Positions 1 to 9,671 of a stretch of 64,000 bases of DNA are shown in pieces. The notes under the pieces were generated by a model. The model saw nothing but the letters and a program-made list of their open reading frames with translations, did not search any database and was not told the origin of the DNA. Source of the DNA: Moraxellaceae bacterium (GTDB lineage: Bacteria > Pseudomonadota > Gammaproteobacteria > Pseudomonadales > Moraxellaceae); contig JAQZBP010000006.1 of assembly GCA_029237815.1 (NCBI GenBank), positions 1 through 64,000 on the forward strand, in the 5' to 3' direction. The number at the start of each line of letters is the position of its first letter. Positions within the stretch are counted from its first letter, which is position 1. A program made the translations under genes and the position numbers.

Positions 1-6
1 GTCAAA

Positions 7-18
7 CTGTTAAAGATC
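7..18 (-). promoter_or_regulatory. boxA-like antitermination element of an rRNA leader
   Basis: Read on the minus strand, the first 20 bases give GAGATCTTTAACAGTTTGAC. This matches the boxA core of gammaproteobacterial rRNA leaders (TGCTCTTTAACA). It lies about 40 nt downstream of a strong minus-strand promoter, so a 16S rRNA gene should begin just left of the window. The rRNA itself is not visible. Confidence 0.6.
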
Positions 19-62
19 TCGGCAGCGCTCGTCGCTACTACCGTCTCACTCAAGAGGCGCGC

Positions 63-90
63 ATTCTACAGCGATACCTCAGGGTGTCAA
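63..90 (-). promoter_or_regulatory. strong sigma-70 promoter, probable rRNA operon P1
   Basis: On the minus strand there is a perfect TTGACA -35 (85-90), a 16-bp spacer and a TAGAAT -10 (63-68). A GC-rich discriminator (GCGCGCCTC) follows, as expected of stringently controlled rRNA promoters. It sits downstream of tyrS and points toward the boxA at the window edge. It therefore drives an operon outside the window rather than tyrS. Confidence 0.75.
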
Positions 91-157
91 CACTTTTTTG
101 CACTTCTGGCTGCTTTCCGTAGAGGAGGGCAGACGGCCTGTGCAAGGGGGGCGAACT

Positions 158-1360
158 TTACCCCACCAAACGGACGCGCGCAATAGCTTTCTTGCCAGCC
201 TGAATAACATGGGTCGCGCCAACACCCATCCTAAAGCCCTGGGGCGCTAGCTCCCCATCAATGAATACAGCACCACGCTGGATCACATCCTTGGCAGCTG
301 CCGAATTCTTTACCAGACCAGCCTTATTCAAAACTGCAATCAGGGGAAGGTCGGGCTGACCAAGGGCATCAATCTCCACTTCCGGGATATCGTCCGGAAT
401 CTCCCCCTTGGCAAGTACATTTCCGGCTGCCTTGTATGCTGTTGCAGCCGCGTCGGCACCATGGAATCGTGCAATGATCTCGTCCGCCAGTATCTTTTTG
501 ATTTCTTGTGGATTTCTACCGGCCACAGCCTCGATTCGGTAGGCCTCAACCTCCGCCATGGGGCGAAAGCTCAACAGCTCGAAGTAGCGCCAGATCAATG
601 AGTCGGGCATTGAGAGCAACTTTTGGAACATTTCTCCGGGAAGATCACTGACGCCAATGTAGTTGCCCAGAGACTTGGACATCTTCTGTACTCCGTCCAA
701 CCCCTCGAGAATCGGCATCGTCAGTACAACCTGGGGACGCTGGCCATAGCGGGACTGAAGGGTTCGGCCCATCAGGAGATTGAACTTCTGGTCAGTTCCG
801 CCGAGCTCGACATCCGCCTCCAGAGCCACCGAGTCATATCCCTGCAGGAGCGGGTAAAGGAACTCATGGATTGAAATCGGCTGCTGGCCAGCAAATCGCT
901 TGCTGAAGTCATCCCGCTCCAGCATGCGAGTAACCGTATAGTGAGAGGCAAGGGCAATTATGTCCGCCGCCGTACGCTGACCCATCCAGTCCGAGTTGAA
1001 GACAACTCGTGTGCGCTCCGGATCCAGTATCTTGAACACCTGCTCTCGGTAGGAGCGGGCATTCTCAAGAACTTGCTCACGGGTAAGCGGCTTGCGGGTC
1101 ACATTCTTTCCCGTGGGGTCTCCGATCATCCCTGTAAAGTCGCCAATCAGGAAAATCGCTTCGTGACCTAGATCCTGAAAGACGCGCAGCTTGTTCATGA
1201 GCACGGTGTGCCCCAGGTGAAGATCCGGGGCCGTCGGATCAAAACCCGCCTTAACCCGCAGAGGACGCCCCTCCCGTAAACGCTCTAGCAGCTCATCCTC
1301 TTGAATGAGCTCATCGCAGCCGCGCTTGATCAGTGCAAGTTGTTGTTCAGGAGTCATCAT
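158..1360 (-). CDS. tyrS: tyrosyl-tRNA synthetase
   Basis: Class I aminoacyl-tRNA synthetase that charges tRNA-Tyr with tyrosine in the cytoplasm. The Rossmann catalytic domain carries the HIGH-type motif HLGH (residues 48-51) and KMSKS (226-230). An S4 RNA-binding domain occupies about residues 335-400. The 400-residue length and the sequence style fit the TyrZ-like subgroup found in pseudomonads. Two adjacent ATG codons (1360 and 1357) could both serve, and I see no clear Shine-Dalgarno to decide. It is divergent from anmK with only about 90 bp between starts. An rRNA promoter lies just downstream, an arrangement I recall from Pseudomonas tyrZ. Confidence 0.97.
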   Translation of the reverse strand: MMTPEQQLALIKRGCDELIQEDELLERLREGRPLRVKAGFDPTAPDLHLGHTVLMNKLRVFQDLGHEAIFLIGDFTGMIGDPTGKNVTRKPLTREQVLENARSYREQVFKILDPERTRVVFNSDWMGQRTAADIIALASHYTVTRMLERDDFSKRFAGQQPISIHEFLYPLLQGYDSVALEADVELGGTDQKFNLLMGRTLQSRYGQRPQVVLTMPILEGLDGVQKMSKSLGNYIGVSDLPGEMFQKLLSMPDSLIWRYFELLSFRPMAEVEAYRIEAVAGRNPQEIKKILADEIIARFHGADAAATAYKAAGNVLAKGEIPDDIPEVEIDALGQPDLPLIAVLNKAGLVKNSAAAKDVIQRGAVFIDGELAPQGFRMGVGATHVIQAGKKAIARVRLVG

Positions 1361-1452
1361 GGTCGGAGGCTGTGGCAGTCAATTTCAGGGTTGCGGATTC
1401 TAGCATTATGCATTCGCCGAGGTACGCTACCCGACCCAGCGGGAGGTTCATC

Positions 1453-2562
1453 ATGAGCGAGCTGTATATTGGCCTAATGTCCGGAACCAGCATGGATGCC
1501 ATCGATGCGGTCCTGGTCGACTTCAGCGATGGCATCCGGCTGGCCGGGACCCACTCTCATCAGCTCCCACCCAGCCTGCGAAGTCGTCTGAGCGAGCTCT
1601 GCCAGAGTCGTCCGGATGAAATCGAGCGCATGGGCCGCATAGACGTGGAGCTGGGCCAGCTCTTTGCAGACACCGCACTGGAGCTGCTGGAGGGCGCCGA
1701 ACATCACGCCGGGTCAGTTCGGGCAATCGGCAGCCACGGCCAGACGATCCGCCACAGACCGCGCTCCAGTCCGGCATTCACGCTGCAAATTGGCGACCCC
1801 AATACGATCGCCGAGCGAACCGGCATATCAGTAGTGGCAGACTTCCGGCGGCGCGACATGGCCGCGGGCGGTCAGGGTGCGCCACTGGTTCCCGCCTTTC
1901 ATGCCGGCGTATTCAGCTCCACCAGCCATAACAGAATCATTCTGAATCTGGGGGGCATCGCGAATATCACCATCATACCGGCAGGCGAACCCGCATCCAC
2001 GTCCGGCTTCGACACCGGTCCTGCCAATACGCTTCTGGACGCGTGGTGCCAGCTCAAGAAGAACCAGCCCTTCGACGCCGCAGGCGAGTGGGCGGCAAGT
2101 GGTGATGTCGACGCACGACTGCTGGAGCAGCTCCTCGAGCACCCGTTCTTCTCCCAGCCCCACCCCAAGAGCACCGGACGCGAGGATTTCCATTTGAGCT
2201 GGTTGCAGGATGAGCTGGCACGCCTGGGAAGTCCGATTGATGATGCCGATGTGCAAGCCACACTACTGATGCTCACGGCCAGGAGCGTGGCCGACGCGGT
2301 CGCGTCCTCCAGCATGGAGAAAGGCGAGCTACTGATCTGTGGTGGAGGCGCATTCAACATGGCACTCTGGCAGCAACTTCAGGGGCTGCTGCCCGCATGG
2401 TCTCTCCGGAGTACTGCCGATTTTGGGCTAGCCCCGGGCTGGGTTGAAGCCACGGCATTTGCCTGGCTGGCTCGACAGACCATGCTCGGGCTGCCCGGCA
2501 ACCTGCCTGCTGTCACCGGCGCGGCAGGTCCCCGAGTTCTCGGCGCCATCCATCCGGCCTGA
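1453..2562 (+). CDS. anmK: anhydro-N-acetylmuramic acid kinase
   Basis: Cytosolic kinase of the peptidoglycan recycling pathway. It hydrolyses and phosphorylates 1,6-anhydro-MurNAc to MurNAc-6-phosphate using ATP. The N-terminus LYIGLMSGTSMDAIDAV is the signature of the family, and internal glycine-rich ATPase-fold motifs (GSHGQT, NLGGIANIT, GFDTGPANTLLDAW) are present. The open frame extends upstream, but the ATG at 1453 is preceded by GGGAGG at 1441 and matches the family N-terminus, giving 369 residues, the usual length. It is divergent from tyrS. A bidirectional terminator separates it from erpA. Confidence 0.97.
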   Translation: MSELYIGLMSGTSMDAIDAVLVDFSDGIRLAGTHSHQLPPSLRSRLSELCQSRPDEIERMGRIDVELGQLFADTALELLEGAEHHAGSVRAIGSHGQTIRHRPRSSPAFTLQIGDPNTIAERTGISVVADFRRRDMAAGGQGAPLVPAFHAGVFSSTSHNRIILNLGGIANITIIPAGEPASTSGFDTGPANTLLDAWCQLKKNQPFDAAGEWAASGDVDARLLEQLLEHPFFSQPHPKSTGREDFHLSWLQDELARLGSPIDDADVQATLLMLTARSVADAVASSSMEKGELLICGGGAFNMALWQQLQGLLPAWSLRSTADFGLAPGWVEATAFAWLARQTMLGLPGNLPAVTGAAGPRVLGAIHPA

Positions 2563-2573
2563 CCCCAAAACGC

Positions 2574-2600
2574 AAAAAGCCGGCAAAAAGCCGGCTTTTT
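2574..2600. terminator. bidirectional terminator between anmK and erpA
   Basis: A perfect 11-bp stem AAAAAGCCGGC / GCCGGCTTTTT with a 5-nt A loop lies between two convergent genes. A and T tracts at the stem base make it usable in both directions. Confidence 0.85.
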
Positions 2601-2613
2601 CAATTCCTCTGAC

Positions 2614-2955
2614 TCAGACTGAGAATGAAGACCCGCAGCCACAGGTACTGGAGGCATTGGGATTCTTTACCAGGAACTGTGAGCCCTGAAGCCCTTCCGA
2701 GTAGTCCACCTCGGATCCCATGAGGTACTGGATACTCATGGAGTCCACCACCATGGTCACGTCGCCATTAATAAAGGTGGAGTCTCCCTCGTTCACGGAC
2801 TCGTCGAACGTAAACCCGTAAGAGAAGCCGGAGCAACCGCCGCCAGTGATGTAGACCCGAAGCTTCAGCTCAGGGTTGCCCTCCCCTTCGCGCAACTTGC
2901 GGACCTTGGTCGCGGCGCGATCAGTCAGGGTCATGGCCTGCGCCACTTCATTCAT
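2614..2955 (-). CDS. erpA: iron-sulfur cluster insertion protein ErpA
   Basis: A-type carrier that delivers Fe-S clusters to apoproteins, for example in isoprenoid synthesis and respiration. It has the family's three conserved cysteines: one in the [10 protein letters not shown] segment and two in the C-terminal CGCGSSF motif. The frame extends to a GTG at 2964, but the ATG at 2955 has AAAGGTG at good spacing and gives 113 residues. It is the last gene of a minus-strand run beginning with argC and is closed by the terminator shared with anmK. Confidence 0.96.
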   Translation of the reverse strand: MNEVAQAMTLTDRAATKVRKLREGEGNPELKLRVYITGGGCSGFSYGFTFDESVNEGDSTFINGDVTMVVDSMSIQYLMGSEVDYSEGLQGSQFLVKNPNASSTCGCGSSFSV

Positions 2956-3016
2956 CTGCCTCACCTTTAGCTACTACTGGAAACCCCGGGATTATGTAAA
3001 AGACCAAGCAAAACCG

Positions 3017-3433
3017 TCAACCATTATCGGTGGCACCGGACTCCCGCTGGTGCTCGATGAGCTGAACCTGGGGCTTGTCGCTGTGCAGCAGACTGCCGTT
3101 GACTTGGGCACCAAGCAGCATCTCCATGGTCTTGTAGTAGACATTGCCGTGAACCACAGCCTTGGCCGCCAGCTCGATATGCTCCGAAGCATGGACATTT
3201 CCCTGCACGAGCCCGTTTATCACCACATGCGGAACCCGGATCTCTCCCACGACCTCGCCATGGACATGCAAGGCACCATCATCGGAAACGATATTACCGG
3301 TGACCCGGCCCTCGACATGGAGCCCACCCGTAAACTTGATGTCGCCGACCACCTCGGTATGCGGCGCAATAAAGCTGTGGTCCTTGTAGTCATTGCCCTT
3401 GAAGGAGCTAGTGGTTTTCTTCTTGCCCAGCAT
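3017..3433 (-). CDS. bactofilin (polymer-forming cytoskeletal protein)
   Basis: Small protein of 138 residues that polymerises into cytoskeletal filaments and often localises cell-wall enzymes. Residues of about 25-115 form the bactofilin beta-helix, with a repeating GDI/GxLHVEGRVTGNI-type pattern typical of the family. Short charged tails flank it. The ATG at 3433, which gives MLGKKKTT, is preceded by GAGGG. It sits 35 bp after a coiled-coil membrane protein and 61 bp before erpA, probably in one transcript from argC. Which wall or division process it serves cannot be read from the sequence. Confidence 0.92.
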   Translation of the reverse strand: MLGKKKTTSSFKGNDYKDHSFIAPHTEVVGDIKFTGGLHVEGRVTGNIVSDDGALHVHGEVVGEIRVPHVVINGLVQGNVHASEHIELAAKAVVHGNVYYKTMEMLLGAQVNGSLLHSDKPQVQLIEHQRESGATDNG

Positions 3434-3468
3434 CTGATAACCCTCAATCAAGCAGGAAGCCGACCCTC

Positions 3469-4170
3469 CTAGGGCTGTACCTCCCAACGAAAACTCTTTT
3501 GTACCGGCGCTCCCTGCGCTGGCCTGAGTACGATATCAACGCGCTCGGGACGAAACCCTGCGGGTAACTGCCACTCTCCGGAGAGGCTCTGGAAATACTG
3601 GAAAGCAAACCGGTTGTCGCCTACCGGTAGCATGACACTACGTCCGCCGCCGACCAGATGCGCCTCGAGGGTACCCCTGATATCGCCGGCGGAACGCGAC
3701 GCCTGCGTCAAAACCAGCCGATAGCTCACCTGCGCGGGATTGCCCGTGCCATGCAGATCCAGCCGCTCGGCACTGAGACCGGCTGAGGCTCCTGCCCGCG
3801 GCGACAACAGCTTCTTGTAGGTACCGACCTGATCCTCGAGGACAGTAATGCTCTCGAGCAGCTTCTTGTTCTCCTGGCGAAGCTGCTCCGTCGCCGCCAA
3901 CACGATCTGGCGGTCATGCTGGGCGACAGCCGCCTTGTCTCGCATGGCCTTGGATTTTTCAGCGTACATGCGCACGGTCTGACGCAGGCGCTCGACCTCG
4001 TCGGGTGTGGCCCCCACCGCACTGCTGCTGTATCGCGTCCCGGCATAGAAGCCACCCACGCCGGCAGCAATGATCAGGATGAATCCGCCAATGCCAAGCG
4101 AGAGATTGCGAAATGGCCGGTAAGGTACCAGCACCAGCCGCTGCAATGTTTCACGCTCACGACGGAACAC
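3469..4170 (-). CDS. DUF6776-like inner-membrane protein
   Basis: A 233-residue protein with a basic N-terminal tail, one transmembrane helix at about residues 26-46 and a coiled coil at about 55-120 (ERLRQ..., RQENKKLLESITVLEDQV). The C-terminal domain is beta-rich, with SYRLVLTQA and a conserved-looking RPERVDIVLRP motif. This layout is what I remember for DUF6776 proteins in Pseudomonas-like genomes next to bactofilin and argC. The predicted topology places the coiled coil and C-terminal domain in the periplasm. Function is unknown. Its position directly upstream of the bactofilin suggests a shared envelope role (inference). Confidence 0.72.
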   Translation of the reverse strand: MFRRERETLQRLVLVPYRPFRNLSLGIGGFILIIAAGVGGFYAGTRYSSSAVGATPDEVERLRQTVRMYAEKSKAMRDKAAVAQHDRQIVLAATEQLRQENKKLLESITVLEDQVGTYKKLLSPRAGASAGLSAERLDLHGTGNPAQVSYRLVLTQASRSAGDIRGTLEAHLVGGGRSVMLPVGDNRFAFQYFQSLSGEWQLPAGFRPERVDIVLRPAQGAPVQKSFRWEVQP

Positions 4171-4182
4171 TGGCGCTCGTCC

Positions 4183-5214
4183 TCAGGGCAGCAGGGCAAT
4201 CTGCCCCAGCCCGGTCGTTTCGGGCAAACCGAACATGATGTTCATGTTCTGCACGGCCTGGCCGGCCGCCCCCTTCACAAGGTTGTCGATGACCGACAGC
4301 ACGACGACCGTGTCCCCGCCCTGAGGGCGATAGACAGCGATACGGCAGGTGTTTGCGCCCTTGACCGAACGGGTCTCCGGCAATGAGCCGGCCGGCATGA
4401 CGTCGACAAAAGGTTCGCCGGCAAAGGTTTCCTCATACAGTTTCTGGAGATCTCCAGACTCAGCCTTCAGCGTGGCATAAAGCGTTGCGTGAATGCCGCG
4501 GATCATGGGCAGAAGATGCGGAACGAAGGTCAGCCCCACGCTTCCCGTTGTCATGCGAGCCAGTCCCTGCGAGATCTCGGGCAGGTGCCGGTGCCCGGCC
4601 ACGCCATAGGCCCGGAACGACTCTGCTGCCTCGGAAAAGAGTGTATGCACCTCGGCCTTGCGACCAGCGCCGGAAACGCCGGACTTGGCATCTGCCACCA
4701 GATGCTTCACATCCACGAGCCCCGCCTTCAGCAGCGGCAGGAAACCCAGCTGCACAGCAGTCGGATAGCAGCCCGGATTGGCAATGACCCTGGCCTTGCG
4801 TATAGCCTCGCGATTGACCTCGGGCAGGCCGTAGACTGCCTCCGCCAGCATGTCGGTGCAGCTGTGCGGAAGCCCGTACCACTTCTCGAACACAGCGGGA
4901 TCGGCAATACGGAAATCGGCACCCAGGTCGATGACGCGGACGCCGCGCTCCACCAGCTCCGGAGTCTGCTTCATGGCGACGCCATGGGGAGTGGCAAAGA
5001 ACACCACATCACAGGCGCCCAGCGCCTCGACGGAGGGCTCGCTGAACGCGAGATCCACATGTCCGCGAAGGTTCGGAAACATCTGCGCGACAGGCATGCC
5101 GGCTTCAGAGCGCGACGTAATGGCTTTTAATTCGACGCCGGGATGCTGCGCGAGCAGGCGCAACAGCTCGACGCCCGTGTAGCCGGTACCACCGACGATG
5201 CCAACCTTGAGCAC
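4183..5214 (-). CDS. argC: N-acetyl-gamma-glutamyl-phosphate reductase
   Basis: NADPH-dependent third step of arginine biosynthesis, reducing N-acetylglutamyl-phosphate to the semialdehyde. The N-terminal nucleotide-binding motif is [14 protein letters not shown]. The catalytic cysteine is Cys149 in ANPGCYPTA, and the downstream KSGVSGAGR loop is present. The 343-residue length is normal for the long ArgC form. It heads the run argC, DUF6776-like gene, bactofilin, erpA, with 12 bp to the next gene. A 185-bp divergent region separates it from hemJ. I could not identify a convincing promoter or ArgR box there. Confidence 0.97.
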   Translation of the reverse strand: MLKVGIVGGTGYTGVELLRLLAQHPGVELKAITSRSEAGMPVAQMFPNLRGHVDLAFSEPSVEALGACDVVFFATPHGVAMKQTPELVERGVRVIDLGADFRIADPAVFEKWYGLPHSCTDMLAEAVYGLPEVNREAIRKARVIANPGCYPTAVQLGFLPLLKAGLVDVKHLVADAKSGVSGAGRKAEVHTLFSEAAESFRAYGVAGHRHLPEISQGLARMTTGSVGLTFVPHLLPMIRGIHATLYATLKAESGDLQKLYEETFAGEPFVDVMPAGSLPETRSVKGANTCRIAVYRPQGGDTVVVLSVIDNLVKGAAGQAVQNMNIMFGLPETTGLGQIALLP

Positions 5215-5399
5215 GTGACCACCCTGTGAAAAAAGGCAAATAGGAAAAAAGTGGCGCGATTATCAGGCATGCCCGCCATGCCGGCAAATGAGCCCCGTTG
5301 TAGAAATGTGATGCAAGGCTTTGGCAGACTTGTGAAATTCCTTCCAAATCCCGACCAGGATAACAGCTGCCACCCTGGTCCCCACCCCAGGAGTCCCCG

Positions 5400-5822
5400 A
5401 TGCTCTGGCTCAAGGCCCTGCACGTGATCGCCATGGTCTGCTGGTTTGCCGGCCTCTTCTACCTGCCCCGCCTCTTCGTGTACCACGCGGCGACCACCGA
5501 CCTCCCGGGGCGCGAGCGCTTCAAGGTCATGGAGCGCAAGCTGTATCGCGGCATCATGTGGCCCTCGCTGCTACTGACAGTGCTCTTCGGTTTCTGGATG
5601 CTGTCCCTGAACTGGCCCTACTACCGGACCCAGGGCTGGCTGCACGCCAAGCTGGCCCTGGTCGGCCTGCTGGTGGTCTATCACCTCTGCTGCGGCCGCT
5701 ATCTCAAAGCGTTCCAGCAGGACCGCAACACGCGCTCCCATGTCTTCTTTCGTATATTCAACGAGTTGCCGGTGGTGGCCCTGATCGCCATCGTCATCCT
5801 CGTCATTGTGAGGCCCTTTTGA
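5400..5822 (+). CDS. hemJ: protoporphyrinogen IX oxidase HemJ
   Basis: Small integral membrane protein that oxidises protoporphyrinogen IX to protoporphyrin IX in haem synthesis. It has 140 residues with about four hydrophobic helices. Features of the HemJ (UPF0093) family visible here are the N-terminal KALHVIAMVCWFAGLFYLPR segment with a conserved histidine, and the central WLHAKL motif. Its stop overlaps the thiD start (TGATG), so the two are translationally coupled. With hemL further downstream, this plus-strand run mixes haem and thiamine genes. Confidence 0.92.
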   Translation: MLWLKALHVIAMVCWFAGLFYLPRLFVYHAATTDLPGRERFKVMERKLYRGIMWPSLLLTVLFGFWMLSLNWPYYRTQGWLHAKLALVGLLVVYHLCCGRYLKAFQQDRNTRSHVFFRIFNELPVVALIAIVILVIVRPF

Positions 5823-6601
5823 TGCGCCCCGTCGTCCTCTGCTTTTCCGGGCTGGACCCGTCCGGCGGCGCCGGCCTGCAGGCCGACATCGAGAGCGTGG
5901 CCGCGCTCGGCGCGCATGCCGCGGTGGTCTGCACGGCGCTGACCGTGCAGGACTCACAGCAGGTCCATGGCTTCGAGCCTGTCTCGCCACAGCTCATACG
6001 GCGCCAGGCCGAAGCCGTGCTGGACGACATGCCTGTGGCAGCGATCAAGCTCGGCATGCTGGGATCGGGCGCCATTGCAGACGTGGTGGGCGAGTTGCTC
6101 GACCGTCACCCGGGCATCCCGGTCGTGCTGGATCCGGTGTTGGCCGCCAATTCCGGGGGCTCGCTGGCCGGGGATGATCTGGCGCAAGGCCTGTTCCGAC
6201 TGTTTGCGCGCGCTACCGTCATCACGCCCAACTCCATCGAGGCGCGCCGCCTGGCCGAAACTGACGATCTCGATAGCGCCATCGCTCGCCTGGCTGCACT
6301 TGGCGCCAGACATGTGCTGCTGAAGGGGGGGCATGAGCCTGGCGCCATGCTCCTTAACCGGCTCTTCAGCGGCACCACCCTGTTGCGAGAAAGCCGGATT
6401 GATCGCCTGCAGGGCGAATTCCATGGCTCGGGCTGCTCCCTTGCATCGGCGCTGGCGGCCGGACTCGCCGCAGGCCTCCCGCTGCCGGAGGCCGTGGCAC
6501 TGGCGGAAGAGTTCGTGAGCATGGCCCTGCGTCGGGCCGACCGCCCCCGCGACAGCGGTCAATTCCTGCCGGTGCGGGTGACGCCCGTGCGGTTCTCCTA
6601 G
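5822..6601 (+). CDS. thiD: hydroxymethylpyrimidine/phosphomethylpyrimidine kinase
   Basis: Ribokinase-fold enzyme that phosphorylates HMP and then HMP-P for thiamine synthesis. The substrate-binding start [17 protein letters not shown] and the C-terminal anion-hole motif [17 protein letters not shown] are canonical. The ATG at 5822 overlaps the hemJ stop and gives 259 residues, the expected length. A longer open frame upstream lies inside hemJ and is not real. thiE follows after 11 bp. I saw no TPP riboswitch ahead of this operon. Confidence 0.96.
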   Translation: MRPVVLCFSGLDPSGGAGLQADIESVAALGAHAAVVCTALTVQDSQQVHGFEPVSPQLIRRQAEAVLDDMPVAAIKLGMLGSGAIADVVGELLDRHPGIPVVLDPVLAANSGGSLAGDDLAQGLFRLFARATVITPNSIEARRLAETDDLDSAIARLAALGARHVLLKGGHEPGAMLLNRLFSGTTLLRESRIDRLQGEFHGSGCSLASALAAGLAAGLPLPEAVALAEEFVSMALRRADRPRDSGQFLPVRVTPVRFS

Positions 6602-6612
6602 GCGCTCCGATA

Positions 6613-7221
6613 ATGTCACTTCGTGGCCTCTACGCCATCACCGACAGCGCGCTGCTGGCGGGCCGCCTGCTGCCGGCAGTGGCCGCCGCCCTGGAAGGCG
6701 GGGCACGTATCGTGCAATACCGCGACAAGTCGATGGACAACGCGCGGCGGGAGTCGGAAGCACGCGCCCTGCTGGCGATTTGCCGTCGTTACGAGGTGCC
6801 ACTGCTGATAAATGACGACCTGGCGCTGGCGGTCCGCATCGGCGCGGATGGCGTGCATCTGGGGCGTAGTGATGGCTCCCTGTCAGAGGCAAGGCGCGCC
6901 CTGGGCCCGGATGCCATCATTGGCGCCACCTGCCACGACTCACTCGCCATGGCCGAAGAGGCGCAAGCTAATGGCGCCAGCTATGTCGCCTTCGGCGCCC
7001 TCTTTCCCTCCTCCACGAAGCCGGGCGCGCGTACCGCGCCGCTTGCACTGCTGACCGAGGCCAGATCGTTGCACCTTCCCGTAGTGGCGATAGGCGGAAT
7101 AACTGCCGATAATGCCGCGCCCGTGATTGCCGCAGGAGCCGACTGCGTAGCGGTCATCAGCGATCTCTGGAACGCACCCGACATCACCGCCCACGCCCGC
7201 GCCTTCACCCAACTGTTTTGA
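6613..7221 (+). CDS. thiE: thiamine-phosphate synthase
   Basis: TIM-barrel enzyme that joins HMP-pyrophosphate to thiazole phosphate, giving thiamine monophosphate. Recognisable motifs are LYAITD at the N-terminus, VQYRDKS (pyrophosphate-binding lysine region), [15 protein letters not shown], the ATCHDS strand, the [12 protein letters not shown] loop and AIGGITADN near the C-terminus. The 202-residue length is typical. It lies between thiD (11 bp) and hemL (9 bp). The thiD-thiE-hemL order is one I recall from pseudomonads. Confidence 0.96.
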   Translation: MSLRGLYAITDSALLAGRLLPAVAAALEGGARIVQYRDKSMDNARRESEARALLAICRRYEVPLLINDDLALAVRIGADGVHLGRSDGSLSEARRALGPDAIIGATCHDSLAMAEEAQANGASYVAFGALFPSSTKPGARTAPLALLTEARSLHLPVVAIGGITADNAAPVIAAGADCVAVISDLWNAPDITAHARAFTQLF

Positions 7222-7230
7222 GTTGCCGCC

Positions 7231-8505
7231 ATGAGCCGATCCGACACCCTGTTTGAAGCCGCCTGCCGCCATATTCCCGGCGGAGTGAACTCCCCTGTTC
7301 GTGCCTTCCGCGGCGTTGGCGGCACGCCGGTGTTCTTTTCGCGCGCCTGCGGCGCTTATCTGTATGACGCGGACGGCCGCCGCTACATCGACTATGTCGG
7401 CTCCTGGGGCCCCGCCATCCTCGGCCATGCGCACCCGGACGTGATCCGCGAAGTGCAGGAAGCCGCCGTCGACGGCCTCAGCTTCGGTGCGCCCACCGAG
7501 CTCGAGATCCGCATGGCCGACAAGGTCTGCGAGCTACTCCCTTCCATGGACATGGTCCGCATGGTGAGCTCCGGCACCGAGGCCACCATGAGCGCCATCC
7601 GACTGGCGCGCGGCTACACTGGCCGCGACGTACTGGTGAAGTTCGAGGGCTGCTACCACGGCCACGCCGACTCGCTGCTGGTCAAGGCCGGCTCCGGCGC
7701 ACTGACGCTTGGTGTTCCAAGCTCTGCCGGCGTACCCGCCGACCTCGCAAAGCACACCGTCACGCTCGAATTCAACAGCCTGGCGCAGACGGAGGAATTC
7801 TTCCGGACTCGCGGCGACGAAGTGGCCTGCATCATCGTCGAACCCGTGGCCGGCAACATGAACTGCATTCCGCCGACGCCCGGCTTCCTGGAAGGCCTCC
7901 GCAAGCTTTGCGACCAGTACGGCGCCGTGCTGATATTCGACGAGGTCATGACGGGCTTCCGCGTTGCCCTCGGCGGCGCCCAGTCCCTCTACGGCGTGAC
8001 GCCCGACCTGACGACCCTGGGCAAGGTGATCGGCGGCGGCATGCCGGTCGGCGCCTTTGGCGGCAAGCGCGCCATCATGGAAAAGATCGCGCCGCTCGGC
8101 CCGGTCTATCAGGCGGGCACGCTCTCGGGGAACCCGATTGCCATGCGCGCCGGCCTCAAGACCCTGGAGCTGATTTCCGCGCCTGGCTTCTTCACCGCCC
8201 TGACCGAGCGCACTGCCTCCCTCTGCAAGGCACTGGAAGATGCCGCTCGCGAGAGCGGCACCGCGCTGACCACCACGCAGGTGGGTGGCATGTTCGGCGT
8301 TTTCTTCACGGACCGGAAGGTGGGCAGCTACGCCGAGGCACTGGCCTGTAACGTGGACGCGTTCAAACGCTTTTTCCACGGCATGCTGGCCGAGGGCATC
8401 TATCTGGCGCCATCGGCTTTCGAAGCCGGCTTCTTATCGGCCGCGCATACGCCTGACGACATTGCCGCCACTGCCGCCGCTGCCCGGGTCGCGTTGAAGG
8501 CCTGA
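7231..8505 (+). CDS. hemL: glutamate-1-semialdehyde 2,1-aminomutase
   Basis: PLP enzyme that isomerises glutamate-1-semialdehyde to 5-aminolevulinate, the C5 route to haem. Motifs include [11 protein letters not shown] at the N-terminus, [33 protein letters not shown], the PLP aspartate region [11 protein letters not shown], the PLP lysine in [17 protein letters not shown], and [10 protein letters not shown]. The 424 residues match the family. It is the fourth gene in the hemJ-thiD-thiE-hemL run and is followed after 26 bp by a DUF3108 gene. Confidence 0.98.
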   Translation: MSRSDTLFEAACRHIPGGVNSPVRAFRGVGGTPVFFSRACGAYLYDADGRRYIDYVGSWGPAILGHAHPDVIREVQEAAVDGLSFGAPTELEIRMADKVCELLPSMDMVRMVSSGTEATMSAIRLARGYTGRDVLVKFEGCYHGHADSLLVKAGSGALTLGVPSSAGVPADLAKHTVTLEFNSLAQTEEFFRTRGDEVACIIVEPVAGNMNCIPPTPGFLEGLRKLCDQYGAVLIFDEVMTGFRVALGGAQSLYGVTPDLTTLGKVIGGGMPVGAFGGKRAIMEKIAPLGPVYQAGTLSGNPIAMRAGLKTLELISAPGFFTALTERTASLCKALEDAARESGTALTTTQVGGMFGVFFTDRKVGSYAEALACNVDAFKRFFHGMLAEGIYLAPSAFEAGFLSAAHTPDDIAATAAAARVALKA

Positions 8506-8531
8506 CCATTTCGCCGAGGGACGGCTCTGCC

Positions 8532-9671
8532 ATGCGGACAAAGCGCTTCACCCTGCTTTCAGCACTGCTGCTGTCGCTGGCGCTGCACGCCTTTTTTATC
8601 GGCGGTGGCGAGCTTGCGCTGCCCGATTTCTACATCGCACCCGACGAAGTCCTGGAGCGCAAGCAGCCAACCCACGTCCAGCAAGTGCAGCTGGCGACGC
8701 GTCCGCCCACCCTGGAGAAGGCCCCCGCTTCGCAGGGCCTGCGCATGGTAGCCATCAAGCCCGCCGCCACCCGCCAACCCGCGAAAGCGAAAAAGGCGCC
8801 GCCGGAAGCCAAAAGGAAAGTGGCAGATGCATCGGACACGGGGCCATCTGCTGAAGAAACCTCGGCCGACGAGGCGACTCCTGCTCCGGTAGCTGAGGAA
8901 GCCCCACCCGAAGCGATTCCGGCCCCCGCGCCCGAGCCGGCGCCCGCCTTCCCGGTCCAGCTCGTCGCGCAACTGGATGCCCGCATTGGCGGCATTCCCG
9001 TCCTGCTCAACCAGTCCTGGAATATGGAGGGCTACCGCTACTTCATCGACCAGAACGCGAAGAAATTCGGTTTCCGGGCACGCATGACGAGCGAGGGCCG
9101 CATCAGCCCGGAGGGCGGCCTGCATCCTGAAAAGTCCGAGACGCTGCTGAACGACGAGGTCAAGAGTTTCTCCAGCTATGCGGGTGGCGTGATCCGCTTC
9201 GGCCGCCCGACCAATCCCCGCGAAGTGCCGCTGGCCATCGTGCCGCAGGACATGGCGAGCCTGCCGTTTCACTTGGCCGTGACCTTCAACGGGCAGCCGC
9301 AATCCGTGATGGTGACGACCGGCAAGAAGGTCTATCAGGTCCGTTTTTTCCTGGATGCGGAAGAGAAAGTAAAACTGCCGATCGGCACGCTGCGTACGCT
9401 GCACCTTTACGGCGAGCGCTTCGACACCGATCTGCGCGAAATGGTGCGGGCCTACGAACTGTGGCTGGCGCCCGACTTCCTGAACTATCCGGTGAAAGTG
9501 CTCGGCCACCTGAGCAGCGGCGAACGCTTCGAGTACCGGATCAAGTCGCTGGAAATCGAAGGCAAGCTCGTACTGGGCTCGAAGGACGACAGCGAGATCG
9601 CCGCACCTGAAGAAGCCATTCCGGAATGGCTGCAGCAGCGGACGCAGCAAAGCGGCCTGAAGGCGCCCTGA
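8532..9671 (+). CDS. DUF3108 domain-containing exported protein
   Basis: A 379-residue protein with a hydrophobic N-terminal helix (residues 8-22) acting as signal anchor. A long Ala/Pro/Glu/Lys-rich low-complexity linker (about 45-140) follows. The C-terminal beta-rich domain (about 145-360) looks like DUF3108, a probable beta-barrel-like periplasmic module. Visible segments include the RYFIDQNAKKFGFRARMTSEG stretch and the late YPVKVLGHLSSGERFEYRIK strand pair. Function is unknown. Its position behind hemL may reflect cotranscription only. Confidence 0.8.
   Translation: MRTKRFTLLSALLLSLALHAFFIGGGELALPDFYIAPDEVLERKQPTHVQQVQLATRPPTLEKAPASQGLRMVAIKPAATRQPAKAKKAPPEAKRKVADASDTGPSAEETSADEATPAPVAEEAPPEAIPAPAPEPAPAFPVQLVAQLDARIGGIPVLLNQSWNMEGYRYFIDQNAKKFGFRARMTSEGRISPEGGLHPEKSETLLNDEVKSFSSYAGGVIRFGRPTNPREVPLAIVPQDMASLPFHLAVTFNGQPQSVMVTTGKKVYQVRFFLDAEEKVKLPIGTLRTLHLYGERFDTDLREMVRAYELWLAPDFLNYPVKVLGHLSSGERFEYRIKSLEIEGKLVLGSKDDSEIAAPEEAIPEWLQQRTQQSGLKAP

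Noticed and set aside
5215..5399. Possible TPP riboswitch or ArgR box upstream of hemJ-thiDE and argC
   Set aside because: I could not find the conserved THI core or a convincing ARG box in this gap, so nothing is claimed.
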